From Diphasiastrum complanatum (lineage: Eukaryota > Streptophyta > Lycopodiopsida > Lycopodiales > Lycopodiaceae): a stretch of 64,000 nt of DNA. How positions within the stretch are numbered: position 1 is the stretch's first letter; each line of letters starts with the position of its first letter. Positions 1 through 12,330 of this stretch are shown piece by piece. The notes beneath the pieces were generated by a model. It ran no database searches, was not told the DNA's origin, and worked only from the letters and a program-made list of their open reading frames with translations. The stretch covers positions 4,372,620 through 4,436,619 of the forward strand of contig CM055097.1 of assembly GCA_029204225.1 (NCBI GenBank). The letters are read 5' to 3'. The position numbers and the translations under genes are program-made.

Positions 1-149
1 GTTAGGCCCGCCATGGCTATGGACCGTGCTGGGGCACACTACTCACACTGTCTTGCCCTGTTGGTCATGTACACTGGACACGACCCTGACTGTGGTATCT
101 GACCTATCTGTGTTCCCTAGGGTTCGGCACTGGTTATGAGCTCGTAACA
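1..149 (-). repeat. 3' LTR of the chromovirus, truncated by window edge
   Basis: Matches 5796-5944 with one visible T/C difference near position 136. On the minus strand the LTR begins TGTTACGAGC directly after the purine-rich tract. The remaining 209 or so bases of the LTR lie left of the window. Confidence 0.92.
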
Positions 150-164
150 CTCCCTCCCCCTTAA
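150..164 (-). other. Polypurine tract of the chromovirus
   Basis: On the minus strand this reads TTAAGGGGGAGGGAG, immediately before the 3' LTR. It overlaps the stop codon of the pol frame (161-163). This is the usual plus-strand primer position of Ty3 elements. Confidence 0.8.
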
Positions 165-2566
165 GAACCGTCTTGGTCCTCTAAGACAAAGTCTGGAAAA
201 ATCTTGCGAAGGACGCTGCCTCTTTCCCAAGTGGCATTCTCAACAGGCTGATCATTCCACTTAACCAGATATTCTCGGTATAGAGTATGACGAGTCTGCG
301 TCTCTCTACTATCAAGAATTTCCTCTGGTTCATGTGGAGGTTGTTGAGGATCCAATGGGAGAACTAGAACACTGTCCCCTACCAGATTATCTGATCTGGT
401 TAAGGCTTTTCGTAACTGACTTACATGAAAGACTGGAAAAACCTTACTGCTGTGTGGGAGTTCTAGTTCATAGGTGACCTCGCCTAGTCTCCTACTGATG
501 GTAAAGGGACCACAATACCTTGGAGACAACTTAGCACACACTCCTGATTTGAGGGTTTTAGAGTCAACTGGGACTCTCAAGTAGACTTTCTCACCAGTGG
601 AGAACTGCACATCCCGTCTGTGTGGATCTGCATAATGCCTGGCTCGATCCTGGGATTGTCTAATGCTACGCTTAGCATGTTCTATCATCTGGTTTAGGTC
701 TTCTAAAAAGTTTCTGGCCGCTTCAACTTTTTCTTGTTTAAACCCTACAGCTGTGGGTGAGCGTGGCTGAAAACCGTACATCAGCATAAATGGGCTGTAA
801 CCCGTAGCTGAATGTTTGGTACTGTTGTAAGCAAACTCTAATATTGAGAGATACTCCTCCCAATTAGTCTGCTTCTTGCTGACGTATGCACGAAGCATAT
901 CCTCCAGCACTTGATTTACCCTTTCTGTTTGACCGTCCGTCTGTGGATGGTCGGTGGTACTCATATTAAGTTTAGTATGGAGATGATGGAATACTGCCTT
1001 CCAAAAATTTCCAGTAAACTTACTGTCCCGGTCGCTGACTATGCCGGAAGGTAGACCGTACAATTTAAATAGCCCGTCTACAAACAACCTCGCTAACTCT
1101 GGAGCTCTAACGGTTGTTTTGGTCGGAATAAAATGAGCCATTTTGGTCAGACGGTCAACTGTGACCCATATAGCGTCATTACCCTTTTGGGTTTTAGGCA
1201 GGCCTACTATAAAATCCATGGAGATACTCTCCCATTTACCAGCTGGTATTTCTAAGGGATGCAACAACCCTCCTGCCTTTAAACGCTCTGCTTTATTTAC
1301 TTGACATTTCTGGCAACTGGTTACATACTGGTGGACGTCCTTTTTCATACTTGGCCAGAAAAATTGCCTACGAAGAAGCTCATAGGTCTTCTGTATGCCT
1401 GGGTGTCCCGCGCTAGGATTGTCATGACATTCATATAGGACCTGCTGCCTATAATCCTCTGAATTGGGGACACATACTCTATCTCTATAGAGCAAGTACT
1501 CATCCTGAATGGAATACTGTTTCCATTTGAATCCTTGAGTCAACTGACCCTCAACCACTGGGGTTTGCTTGGGTAATACAGGCTCAGAATCCTCAACGTC
1601 ATCTGATGACGTATACTCGGACTCATCATCATCCTCAACGGAAGCTGCCGTATTCTTGGATGAACTGGCACCAGCCCCGGAAACTGGTTCTGGAGTCTGT
1701 AACTGTCTGTTCTGGACTGAGTTCCAGATAATAGAGAAGAATGCATCATGCTGGCATTTCCCTCTCAAGGACTCGAGTAACTCATTACGAATCTGAGTAA
1801 AACTCAGCTCGTTTATCATAGGCATTCTGCTAAGGGCATCTGCTACTGTATTGAATTTTCCACGCCTATATCTGATAGACATGTCAAACTCTTGCATCAA
1901 CTCTGCCCAACGAGCTTTCCGACCTCTAAGCTCAGGTTGATTACAAAGGTATCTGAGACTCTCATGGTCTGTCAGGACCTCAAAGTTGGCACCATACAAA
2001 TAATGCCTCCAAGTCTTAAGGGCATGGACTATAGAAAAGAGTTCCTTTTCATAGGCACTATACCTAGTCTGTGCTGGCTCGAGTTTTTTACTCTCGAACG
2101 CAACTGGTCGTCCACCCTGAGTTAGCACAGCACCTACTGCAAAGTCGCTAGCATCTGTTTCGACCACAAATGGCTGATTGGGGTCGACGACCTTTAAAAC
2201 TGGTGCTGTAGCTAAGGCTGTTTTGAGAGCATCAAAGCTCTCCTGTTGTGCGGACTCCCAAATGAACTCCTTTCCCTTCCCCTTAAGGAGATTTGTCATA
2301 GGGACTGCTATCTGAGCATATTCCTTGACAAATCGTCTGTAATATCCCGCCAGACCAAGAAAGATTTGAAGTTCCAAAATATTCTGAGGTCTCAGCCAAC
2401 TGAGTATGGCTTTAACCTTATTTGGGTCCATCTTAATCCCATCTGAAGAGATAATGTGACCCAAATATGCTACTTCTTCAACGAAGAATTCACACTTGGA
2501 TTGTTTAGCATAAAGCTTATGCTTTCTGAGCAGTCGAAACACCTTTCTGAGGTGTTTTAGATGCAT
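161..2566 (-). pseudogene. Chromovirus pol, C-terminal part: RT end, RNase H, integrase, chromodomain
   Basis: An open frame of about 800 codons. It begins in the RT thumb (HLKHLRKVF), then an RNase H region with [12 protein letters not shown] near residue 137 and [10 protein letters not shown] near 197. The integrase has an HHCC zinc finger ([10 protein letters not shown] to SCQKC, about residues 380-418) and the DDE core [16 protein letters not shown] and [14 protein letters not shown] chromodomain lies at the C-terminus ([16 protein letters not shown]), which places the element among plant chromoviruses. The apparent start codon is an artefact: the upstream frame holding the N-terminal RT half ends at 2557 and is one frame away, with the catalytic segment between them missing. 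Integrase and RNase H look intact, so they could in principle have been expressed by the parent. Confidence 0.92.
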
Positions 2567-4881
2567 AAGTATGGTCTGAGGACACTGTTCATCAAGGTCA
2601 TAAAGGTAGCTGGAGCATTTGTGAGCCCAAATGGCATCACCTTAAACTCATAATGACCGTGACGAGTCCTAAAAGCTGTTTTCGAGACATCTTCCGATTT
2701 TATACGGACTTGATGATATCCCGATCTGAGGTCTATTTTGCTGAAAAACTTAGCCCCGTCGAGTTGATCAAACAACTCGTCTGCCCGAGGCATAGGGTAT
2801 TTATTCTTAATTGTGACTTTATTGAGGGCTCTGTAATCTACGCAAAGACGCATAGACCCCTCCTTCTTTTTCACCAATAGGACTGGTGAGGCCCATGGTG
2901 AACTACTGGTCTGAATTTGGCCTTTCCCAAGATAGTCTGTTAACTGCCTAGTTATTTCTTCATCCTCTGTTCGGCTGACCCGATACGGAGGTTTAGAAAC
3001 AGGTGCTGTACCTGGTACTAGGTTTATTACATGATCTACCTCTCTGCTAGGTGGTAAACCATGTGGCAAATCTTCAGGAAAAACATCTTTAAATTTAGAC
3101 AATAAAGTTTCTAATTTACTGATTTTCTGCTGAATAGAACTGGAAATAGAAACTTCAGGAATAAACTGAAAGTCACATAAGAATACCTGATGGTTTTCGT
3201 CTCCGATTAGCTGACAGAGCTCTGAACTGCAGACCATAGGGCTGTTGGGAACATCATGCTCCCCATGCAACTGGATCTCTCGGCCTTTATACTGAAAGCT
3301 GAGGGTGTTCTCCTGATAGTTTCTGTGGAGGGAAGGTCCTAAACTGTAGAGCCAATCTCTCCCGAGAACAATGTCTGTTCGATCCAGGTGCATTATCTGA
3401 AAGTTTATTTGATCTTGGTACCCCTGAATACCAAGATTTAACTTACTTACCATAGTTTCCCATATTTTTTTATCTTCACCCTTAGCTAATGAAACTATGT
3501 ACCTATGCTGACTAGGTACTTCTGGTAGTTTAAGCTTTTTAACCAGGGTGTGGTTGATGAAATTATGGGTTGCCCCATCATCAACCATGACTCTTACTGA
3601 CTGGTTACCAACTTTCCCATGCATACGTACTAGGTCATGCGGCCCAAAGCTGAAGGGTCTCGCTAGCATTGCAGAGGTCAGCTGGCAACAGTGTTCATGA
3701 TCTTCATGATACACTTTGATCTCGGAAGCTGCCGAGTCACTGGGGAAACATACAGTCTGAACAAGATGAACTTGTTTTTTATCTTTTTTAGTGAAAGGCC
3801 CCTTGGGACACTGTCTGACTGTGTGTCCCTTGCCCATACACACAAAGCACAAACGTTCTTGTTTGGCTTTCTCAAAATCATCTGGTTTTAAGGGCTGTAT
3901 GAGTGAAGGGCGTTTCTGAGGAGCTTCACCTTTAAATTTATCTTCTTTCTTTCTTTTTAAAAATTTCTTTTTAAATTGAAAGTCTTTCTGAGGAAGCTGC
4001 TCAGAAAGTGGTTGCTGTCTCGCTCTCTTCCTACCCACTGAATCATCATAGATTTGAGCATATCTGAGAGCTTGCTCAAGGGTAGTAGGCGAGTTTCTCT
4101 GGACCTCTACTTTATATTCATCTTTGAGGCCACGGACAAATCCCCTGATTTTTTGATAGTCATCCATATTTTTAATCTTTAAAATTGCCTCTCGATACTG
4201 CGAGATATATTGGATGAGGGACTTGTCCATTACTGTTCTTTCCCAGGCTTCCCAGGCTCTATCAAGTTCATTCTCTGGTAGAAATTCTCTTAGGAAAGCT
4301 TCTTCAAAAGCTTTCCATGACCGGGGAGTCTGCCCAGTCTCCTGGAGATTTAACCACCACTTATAGGCCATAGGCCCTAAATAAAGACTGGCCTCAATTG
4401 CTTGCAAATGGTCAGGGGTCTGTTTAAGAGCATGAATGTTCTTCCATTTGCTGAGGAAGGTTTGTAGAATATCTGCATTTCTATCCTTCTCTTCCCCATT
4501 AAAAGTAGGAGGCTTTAAATCTTTAAAAACACTGGGGTGAGACCGTAAAGTCTCACCCGAAACTGATGGAAGTGGAGAAGGGGATAACTGAGAAGTGGAG
4601 GGAAGGCTTCCTTTCGCGGAACTCAAAAACAAGTTTTTGAGTTCAGCAAACGAGTCGTCCACACTGGACTTGAAATTGGCTAATGCCAACTTCAGTTCAT
4701 CCACTTCTGTTACCAATTGGAGGAACTGCTCCTTGGTAACCAGTTCGTCGAGTTCTTCGGCGAACTGTTCCTGTTCTTCCACTTCCATGGGTTCCTTCCC
4801 TTTTCTGTAAGCCAAGGCTTCTGTTTCAAGTTCGTCGAAGCCTCTCTCCGGGGGTTGATCAGGTCCCTGAGGAGTGGTCAT
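2557..4881 (-). pseudogene. Chromovirus gag, protease and N-terminal half of RT
   Basis: A 774-codon frame starting at ATG 4881. The gag part has an acidic N-terminus and a retrotransposon gag core (about residues 130-270, [10 protein letters not shown]), then a canonical CCHC zinc knuckle [14 protein letters not shown] near residue 345. The protease active site reads VDDGATHNF, with Asp where many relatives have Ser, a variant that other plant Ty3 elements also show. RT begins at [17 protein letters not shown] and includes [11 protein letters not shown] with the first catalytic Asp. The frame ends at MNSVLRPYL plus a few residues, just before the YxDD box should appear. The break is a deletion with frameshift; I describe it only, and the downstream frame continues at 2566. 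Confidence 0.92.
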
Positions 4882-5572
4882 CTTCGGAACTGAAAGAGAG
4901 CTACCTTAACTTCTGAAGGAAAAAAAGTCTAAAAGACTAATTTACAACTGTACAAGGAGGGAAAGAAAACTTAGCTCTTTCTGAGAACTGTACTTCCACA
5001 GAGAGAATCAAGAAAAGCCCTTTCAGCTCGTCCTCCACTGCTTTCAGATCTGCTGTCCGGAAAAATCAGAGATCAAGGTACCAAGAAAAAGAAACAAACT
5101 TCTGATCGTCTTGGCCCCTTCCCTCGCTGTCTGACGTGTATACTTTTTGCTCCAAAATTCCCGTTTTAGGACCCAAAACAGTTGCAAACTTGTGGTTCCT
5201 GCCAAAGACCTTCAGCGCTGGACCTGCACCCACGATTCTGTCTCAGATCCGCTCCAAATTCCAGAAAATTTCACTCCAAATTCGAAGTTTCCACCCAATT
5301 TGGCAGCGCTGGACCTGCTCCACGTTTTCTATTTAAAATGTGCTCAAAAATCCACAACTGATACATAAAAATCAAGGGTAAATCCCTGATTTTTCAGCGC
5401 TGAGCTTCGACAAGGGATTGTGCCTCAAACAACTGTAAATTCCCAGCAAATTTCAAGGATTTGAAAGCTGTTCCTACAGCGATTTCTCAATTCTTTCCTG
5501 AGAAACTGAGAAATCTTTCCTATCTTCTGATAGCTTTCTCTACTGCTGTCCTGAACTCCCTAGGATGGAGAT
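4882..5572 (-). other. Chromovirus 5' leader with octamer spaced every 91 bp
   Basis: Untranslated leader between the primer site and gag. The palindrome CAGCGCTG occurs at 5213, 5304 and 5395, exactly 91 bp apart each time. The first two copies extend to CAGCGCTGGACCTGC. The rest of each 91-bp unit is poorly conserved. I see no ORF of note. Confidence 0.7.
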
Positions 5573-5585
5573 GGCTCTGATACCA
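5573..5585 (-). other. Primer binding site, initiator Met-tRNA type
   Basis: The minus strand reads TGGTATCAGAGCC, the standard plant LTR-element primer site complementary to the 3' end of a Met tRNA. It lies one base inside the LTR end at 5587. Confidence 0.88.
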
Positions 5586-5586
5586 G

Positions 5587-5944
5587 TGTAATAGATCCTA
5601 ACACCACAGTAGGGCAAACACTAACTGAGTCACCCAACCTTGCCTACTCCCTGATATAGAGTAAGCCCCTCCTAGCCCAGTGTGAGGACTGGTAGCATGC
5701 TATTGCCAAGTGTCGGCCACGTGGCACTGACGTGGCCGACTGCACGTCGGGACCCAACTGGGGGCCCTATCCTGCTGACAGGGTCCCTAGGCTGTGTTAG
5801 GCCCGCCATGGCTATGGACCGTGCTGGGGCACACTACTCACACTGTCTTGCCCTGTTGGTCATGTACACTGGACACGACCCTGACTGTGGTATCTGACCT
5901 ATCTGTGTTCCCTAGGGTTCGGCACTGGTTACGAGCTCGTAACA
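5587..5944 (-). repeat. 5' LTR of the chromovirus
   Basis: 358 bp bounded by TGTAAT on the left and GTAACA on the right, i.e. TG...CA in element orientation. The right 149 bp match the window's first 149 bp. Confidence 0.88.
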
Positions 5945-7412
5945 CTAGCCATGTAACAAATCAACCATGGATCATTATGCCATGCCAATCTCTTTTTTGC
6001 AGATTCCACATCAAAGAAAGAATGACATAACCCTTAACTGCCCAACCATAGTGCATGCAAGTTGTACACGCTATGATCAACACATGCAAGGCCAACAAAG
6101 GTTCATGCACACCCATGCATACAAACACATGACTCCATGCATCAACCCCGAGCAACATCATATCAGAATAGGAGGAGACAACACCATGCAATATTGATCA
6201 ATCTAGTAGAAAGTTAGATGATGTTCCATCAAGCATGCAAAGATATCAACATGAAAGAAAGCCATCATGATGTTACAAGACCCACACCATACATACCCTC
6301 CAACACATCGTGAACTGGAGAGATATTGAAGTTGAGAAAAGACAAACATCACAGTAAAGTAGGATTTTCCTATTCAAGAACTCGTGCACGTAGAACTTAG
6401 TTTCGAACACAACACAATCATGAAAAGGAAATCGCTTGTCTTAGAGCTCATCTTGCTGTGTACGTCTAAAGCAAGCATACAATACGGAAACAACTGTCAT
6501 AAGCACTACTCTACATGATTAGCTTGGCATGCACTGCTTAAAAGAGATAAGGATAGGACGATGTAATTCGATTGCTTAGTACGTACGGTTGGCAATTAGG
6601 ACACATAGTACAATTGACACCTTCAAGAAAGGTTCGATCCTTGAGAAGAGGGAATCTTTAGATCAAGCCTTCAAAATTTGAGCATACAAATAACTGCATG
6701 CAACTCAAAAGCTTTGAGCTGCATGCAACTTTTGCGCTATCTTCTATGAATGTTGCAACACAAACTTCAAGCAATTAGAGAAATCCTATCAAGAATTAAC
6801 ATAATAGAGATGATACAAGCTTACCAGCTGTACCTCCAAATGGTAGGTGTAGAATTTGCTCCCTATCATCGATGAATGCGCTTTTGGAGATGGGACATTC
6901 TCCTTGCAGAATTACCACATACATATATAGGTGGAGAGGAGTAATGGGCTAGAGCGCATTTTAGCCATCATGGAGAGGTATGCCTTGCTGGCCTAGCCCC
7001 AAATGTGGAATTGTTCTCAGAAAATGTGCCCAGTTCATGACGTCACTTTTAAGCTCATGTTATTTCTTGAAAACATAAAGATTAAAATTTAATGGTAGCT
7101 ATACTGAAATGTAGATTAAGGAGTGCTAGTTTACCTGAAATTCATGTTTAAGTTGTACTTTCAAATTCCTCCAAAACTAAACTCTAAATCATTAGTTACT
7201 AATTCATTTTCCCATAATGTCAACCAAAGCAAAAACTACAGTAAATATGAAATATTTTTAAAGCCTTTGCCTTTTGCACTTGTGGAATGAATGTAGTTAC
7301 TAGAAGTGTAGCTTGTTGCGACATAGATGTTGATAATCTGAAGCTGTACTTGATTTCATGAGAAAATGAAAACTTTCTACCAAATAATTTCAGTGCCTAA
7401 TAATTGCTGCAG
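5945..7412. other. No supported gene; probable upstream intron
   Basis: AT-rich sequence between the chromovirus and the first recognised exon of the plus-strand gene. It is most simply intron of that gene, since the exon at 7413 opens at an acceptor and has no start codon. A short open minus-strand stretch near 6800-6935 ends at a good donor (CAGCTG then GTAAGC) but I do not recognise it. Confidence 0.4.
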
Positions 7413-7848
7413 ATTTTTGGCATAATTCTTTTAATTCCAAATCAGCTGAAGAAGCAAGTGCGCGAGGATCTCCCCCCAAAAAAGAATCACAAAAAACTCA
7501 TAGAAACTCAGACATTGAGCAAGATGAAGCAGGCTCTAGACGTCTGCAACAAGACTCAGCTGGAAACTCAACTGTTAAACAGGTGCCCTTAAGTGAGAAA
7601 GGGCATGTCCTGCAGATGTCATCTGTGACGAGCCAAGTAGAGCATGAGTGCGATTCTAGGAGGAATTTGTTTAAAGAGTTAACTTTGCAAGATATGAAAA
7701 TTGGCAAAGAAGGTAGCAGTAGAGGAAAAACGAAGTCTGAAGCTTCTACTTCAAGGAGTGAGTCCACAAAAGCTAATGGCAGAACATCAAATAATGGTTG
7801 TCACTCTCTAAGCAAGAAAAGGACTAGAGGCCAAAGTAGATACCTCAG
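7413..7848 (+). CDS. Internal exon of a CCCH-zinc-finger-38/55-like gene
   Basis: Exon opens after TTGCTGCAG at 7412 and closes at CTCAG before GTCAAG (donor 7849). It is open throughout in one frame (codons from 7415), about 145 residues, rich in Ser, Lys, Arg and Gln, with stretches such as ASARGSPPKKES and SRGKTKSEASTSRSES. The two bases left at the 3' end combine with the one base at the start of the exon at 13655, so the two exons splice in phase. No zinc finger is visible here; in the proteins I compare it with, the CCCH fingers are N-terminal and would be encoded left of the window. The low-complexity sequence alone would not identify the gene; the call rests on the downstream exon. 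Confidence 0.62.
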
Positions 7849-8685
7849 GTCAAGGTTACCATACATCTTTGTTGGTTTCCCTAATCATCTAAAAAGCTCA
7901 ATAACACAATTGGAACTGGCTGTGGTGAATGATTTTTAGCTTTTCCTTGAGCTGATTTTGTTGTTTTATATCGAGGCTTAAGGAATCAACTTTCTGAAAT
8001 AACACTTTTATGCTTTATTGCTGTCTTCAATACATAGCCTACATCTTGCTTTACATCTTGATTTCCTATGCTTAAATCCGACTAATTATGGGACAAAGAA
8101 AACAACTGTGATACATCCATTTAAACTTGGTCTGTCTTCATAGATTGGGCTATAGCTCATGTTATACTTACATCTGCAAGTCATTCCTTCAGGCTGTCCA
8201 ATACTTGTTATGATGTACACTGAATTCTATAAAACAGGCATTGACCTTATATGAATAAACACGAGTACTCTTTTAAAAGCTGATGTTGCATTGTTACATG
8301 GTAGGAAACATAGTTGCTTGCTGTATTTTGATGACCTGTTAGATCTTTGACCCAAATTCGGGTTCTATGCAAATCATGAAATCAGAGTGGTAACTTGCCA
8401 CCCAACCGTAGAATCCATCTTGTGACAACGAGGAGTGATGAAGCTATTAATACTGCAAACCCTCAAGCTATGATCAAGTAGTAAGAGATTTTGGTGTTCC
8501 ATAACAGTCGCAGGCCCCACCATTCCAAGGAATAACGAATGGAATTTATAGGTTCCCAGCAGGCACTCTCTCCCATGGACATGTCTTCCAGAGACACATG
8601 ACATAAAGTAGTTGTGCTCATAGATGCATGTCACAATCCTATCAATAGCTCTGTATTCTGCAAATTTTCTCCTCACCTTTTATCT

Positions 8686-8820
8686 AGAGGTTATCCCATC
8701 ACCGGGAAGGAAAAGGAATGACTCACTGCCAAAAACTCCATATCATTGATTCCTAACCATGGAATGAATAGAGGTTATCCCATCACCAGGAAGGAAAAGG
8801 AATGACTCACTACCAAAAAG
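8686..8820. repeat. Imperfect tandem duplication, 84-bp period
   Basis: About 50 bp beginning AGAGGTTATCCCATCACC occur at 8686 and again at 8770 with few differences, separated by unrelated sequence. Confidence 0.75.
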
Positions 8821-8871
8821 ATGAGAAAAAGCAATCCAAACTCCACCTCTCAATCAATGCAAGCTCCAGCT

Positions 8872-8884
8872 CTGATACCACTAG
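8872..8884 (-). other. Primer-binding-site-like sequence
   Basis: The minus strand reads TGGTATCAGAGCT, as in plant LTR elements. The DNA to the right (8886-9120) could be an LTR ending in CTCCATTCTAG. No coding region or second LTR was recognised, so this may be a remnant or a short non-autonomous element. Confidence 0.4.
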
Positions 8885-11107
8885 AATGGAGAACACTTGA
8901 AGATCTTGCTTACAAAGCACCAGAAGGGACAATAGTAGAGCCAAACCACCCAAGTAGAAGGTAGAGATTAAAGCACAAAAGCTTCACCCTCGAGCCAGAG
9001 TGTGTGAATACTGATGAGGGGAGAGAACAGGCAACTGGAAGATGAAAGCCAATAATGAAGGTGAGTTTCCACAAGGATATATGCCATGCAACTCTACGAC
9101 ATCCTAAGCATAACTCTAGGTACTATTGATTACTATTGATAGTCCTCATCATGCACATACCTGTCACTCACCATGTACTACTCCCTGTCCTGATTGGGGT
9201 ATTTAGGTTCTCTCATCTTATTAAATATTATCTGGCCTTAACTGGAATATCGATGCGTAACTAATTAATTCGACTCTAGAGGCTTGATTCCCATGTGTAG
9301 GTTTATTCCAAATCTGCAGACTAGATATGGCCATAACACCATGCATCCTCATCCATTGATGACCTCCAAACTCAATGAGATGAACATGCTAGAGCCAAAT
9401 CACTGTTGGTCCAAGAAGAGAGGTTGCCTAACATACTTCCATGTTGAGTACTATTCAAACTCAAATACGTGATATTCATGCCCTGATGCAATCCATCTCT
9501 CTTAGTCTTCCTGCCATGTTGGTTCTCCTATGACCATTCCTATTGACCCATCGTTTATCCCTTAACCTAAAACCTTCTTTGCAAATTTTGTGCTAAGGTG
9601 TCTTTATCTATGTATGCACGTTTTTCAAATGGAAACAGCATGTAGAATTGGTTCTTCTAGTTGGAGACCTACTTTTGGCTATCTCCACGATGTGTTAATC
9701 AACAAATCTAGCTTATTGCTCTTCATTTTTCTAGACATGCGTTGACGTGGCAGCTTACCCAAATATTTGACCTCACAATAGCACTGGATTGAAATGAGTT
9801 CAAGGTGGCATTACACTATGCTACGGTGGATTTGATGTAGATGACATCTCAACTTGACCTATATGAACAGCTCAAGCAAACATTCATTTTTCTAGACTAC
9901 AATGAAAAGTTTGCTGAGTTTTCTTATATTTTCTTTGATATTCCCCTTGTTGAGGTCATTGCCCATTATATTGCCAGTGCCTTTCCATTGATGTTCAATC
10001 TTTTCAGCCCACGTATCTTGATCATACTATGACTCTTGCTTTACAGCATAAGTACTTTGATCAACAGTCCACTATTTGGTCTCACTCTTCCTCTTTGCTA
10101 TGACCTTGGTTAACCCGAGGCTTTAACCACAAGTCAAGAGACCTTAGGTAGTGGTTAGAGGACCCTATGGACTGTAATTATTCAACATAGGACATATCAC
10201 TTGTATAGGGGCTTTGGCTGATTACAGGAGAGTTGACTTAGGGTTGTTGACTCCTAGCGCTTTTCATTACCGACATCATTGGTTTTCTAATGCTCTAGTG
10301 AGAGTTCGTGCTATCTACTCAGATTTTAGGCTTACATATTGTGAGGGTTATGGTAGCATGGGAGGCTAAACAGTGGATTGGGTGTTCATTAGTAGTCCCA
10401 TAGCACGGGGTTGTATGTGTGTGATAGTGTTATGAGCACAATCACATCTATTGATATCAATGAAAAACAATGGCTAAAGTCCTTGATATAACCCTATATA
10501 TACTATCCAGAGGCCCTTAGTGGAACCTTCTAGACATTAGGCCAAAATAGGCTACTTGGGTCCTATAATAACATACCCTTAATGGTAACTGGCCCAATAC
10601 CTAAAGGCATGCTAATTAGGGCAACTAATAATTAGGAATAGGGGAAAATGAGTCCATAATAGATAGATCCATACATAGTTGGTTTGTCCCATGTCTAGGT
10701 CCTGAGTGTTTGTTAATCATAGGTAAATAATAAGGTGGTTTGAGCTTTTACTTGATTTAAACAATGTTATACTCAATATTTGGCAAATTTTCAGATTTTA
10801 GCATACTTTTCGCTATGTAAAATACTTAGTTCTTGGGAACCAAGAGTATTAGAGTTATGAGCATTTGTAACAAGCCTTCTTAGGTTGTTTCGTAATATCC
10901 TAAACTCCGTTGCCATTTAGTGATTTACATTACTTTGGCTTTTTTAAGCTGATTAAATCATGTCATATATTGTTGGTACTCTAATATGCCCATACTATAA
11001 TTTGTTATTTTGACAAAAACTCTTATATTGTTATGACCATTTCCACGGTCTAGAAAATCATCCTAATTACACGTTATTGCAACAAATGCGTCAAGCAATG
11101 CTTGATA

Positions 11108-11330
11108 AATGACATAACTTTTTAGTGGTAAGTTCGAATTTAGCGAGTTTAGTGCATTGGAAAGCGCTCGACAAGGGCTTTCCAATGATATGGTACATGA
11201 CATACTTATGAGCTACGATTAAAAAGTTATGGCAAGTCAAAAGTATTAGTGTTATAATATTTTAATAATATAAATTACATCTTGCACGAATTCTTAAAGG
11301 GTCTTTTTGGAGCTCAAAACTCCTCTAATG
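11108..11330 (+). mobile_element. MITE family copy C, left end missing
   Basis: Matches the central and right parts of the copy at 57091-57449, including GGAAAGCGCTCGACAAGGGC, ATGGCAAGTCAAAAGTA and the terminal repeat AACTCCTCTAATG. The left terminal repeat is absent. Confidence 0.8.
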
Positions 11331-11439
11331 ACTAGTAATTTGTCATTGTAGCCAGAGAAATTAAAGGTAAGAAGCTTGATGTTGTGAATGATTGGTTGAT
11401 TTGTTAGTCCATTTATTTTAATTTGCTAGTGGTACCAAC

Positions 11440-12330
11440 TAGATGACAAGAAGATAGCCATTTTTGGCTATTTCTTAAAGGCAAGCTCTCATCTTGGTGG
11501 CAGGATCCATAATAAAAAACAATCACATGGATTGAATTTTAGGAGCTTTCTTGGGAATCTTTTGTGGTGGTTGACGACTCCAATAATTACAAGAAATTTT
11601 TTCTTATGTCAAATGGACAATAGAAATCGGAATAATAACATTCAAGATTTCATGGAACTAATTAGTATCTTAGATACCTACCATAAATGCGACTATGACG
11701 GAATTGCAATTTATCTGGTTTGCTTGTAGATTACCAGAACGAGTGCCATTGTAATGTGTTGTCATCACTCAAGGATGCAATCCAGATTGCCAAGGTCTAT
11801 GACAGTACTATCGTCGCCTCAAGGAAACAATAGCAATTTACTCCTATAAAAAGGAGGTTCAAAAAAACTGCATTTAGAAACACTAACACTAAATATTTTG
11901 ATGGACTTGGATGAAGCGCCTTGCAAAAATTAAAGATAGCATTGAGATTTCAAATCCAAAAGGATAACCTTCTTTTACACTTCCAAGAGATTGGGTCATG
12001 TAGTGAAGCAATGTCAAAGTGGAGAAAAATGTCATTATCTCATATGCAGATGGTAGAATTACCGGGGCAAATAAGTATTCTTAGTTGAAATTATGGCTAA
12101 GGAAATAGAGATCAAGTACCAACTGAAAATTATGAAGGTGAGGAGTTGCAAAATGTGAGCCAAAGTATCTCAACCTATAGCTATGCAATCAACCAGCTCT
12201 TAAAGGTAAATGTATTGAGCAACCATCAGAAAGCCACAAGCAGGAAGAGATCTTTAATAATGTATTCCTGAATGTGAAAGAGATGAAGTGCAACAAATCT
12301 TAAAAGTTGGAAGTTCAATCTCCATAGCTT
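11440..12330 (+). pseudogene. Decayed Ty3/gypsy gag remnant
   Basis: A broken chain of short frames on the plus strand. A stretch near 11760-11830 (LKDAIQIAKVYDSTIVASRK) resembles the end of Ty3 gag cores. Stop codons and frameshifts are frequent and no pol was recognised downstream. The copy lies inside the host intron and looks old. Confidence 0.4.

Larger units (their letters stand above)
1..5944 (-). mobile_element. Ty3/gypsy chromovirus, nearly full length, RT core deleted
   Basis: Minus-strand LTR retrotransposon running from the 5' LTR (5587-5944) through a Met-tRNA-like primer site (5573-5585), gag, protease, RT, RNase H, integrase and a chromodomain to a polypurine tract (150-164) and the 3' LTR (1-149, cut by the window edge). 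The overlapping LTR parts (1-149 against 5796-5944) differ at one base that I can see, so the insertion is young. A deletion at about 2560 removes the RT catalytic box and shifts the frame, so this copy should not be autonomous. The target-site duplication cannot be checked because the far LTR end lies outside the window. Confidence 0.93.

Noticed and set aside
6600-6650. GGTTCGATCC resembling a tRNA T-arm
   Set aside because: No acceptor stem, D-arm or anticodon arm could be placed around it.
6800-6935. Possible minus-strand exon reading ILQGECPISKSAFIDDREQI with a GTAAGC donor
   Set aside because: Only one short piece, no partner exon and no recognised family.
8374-8676. 100-codon minus-strand frame in the intron
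   Set aside because: No recognised motif and no neighbouring exon evidence; may be chance or an old relic.
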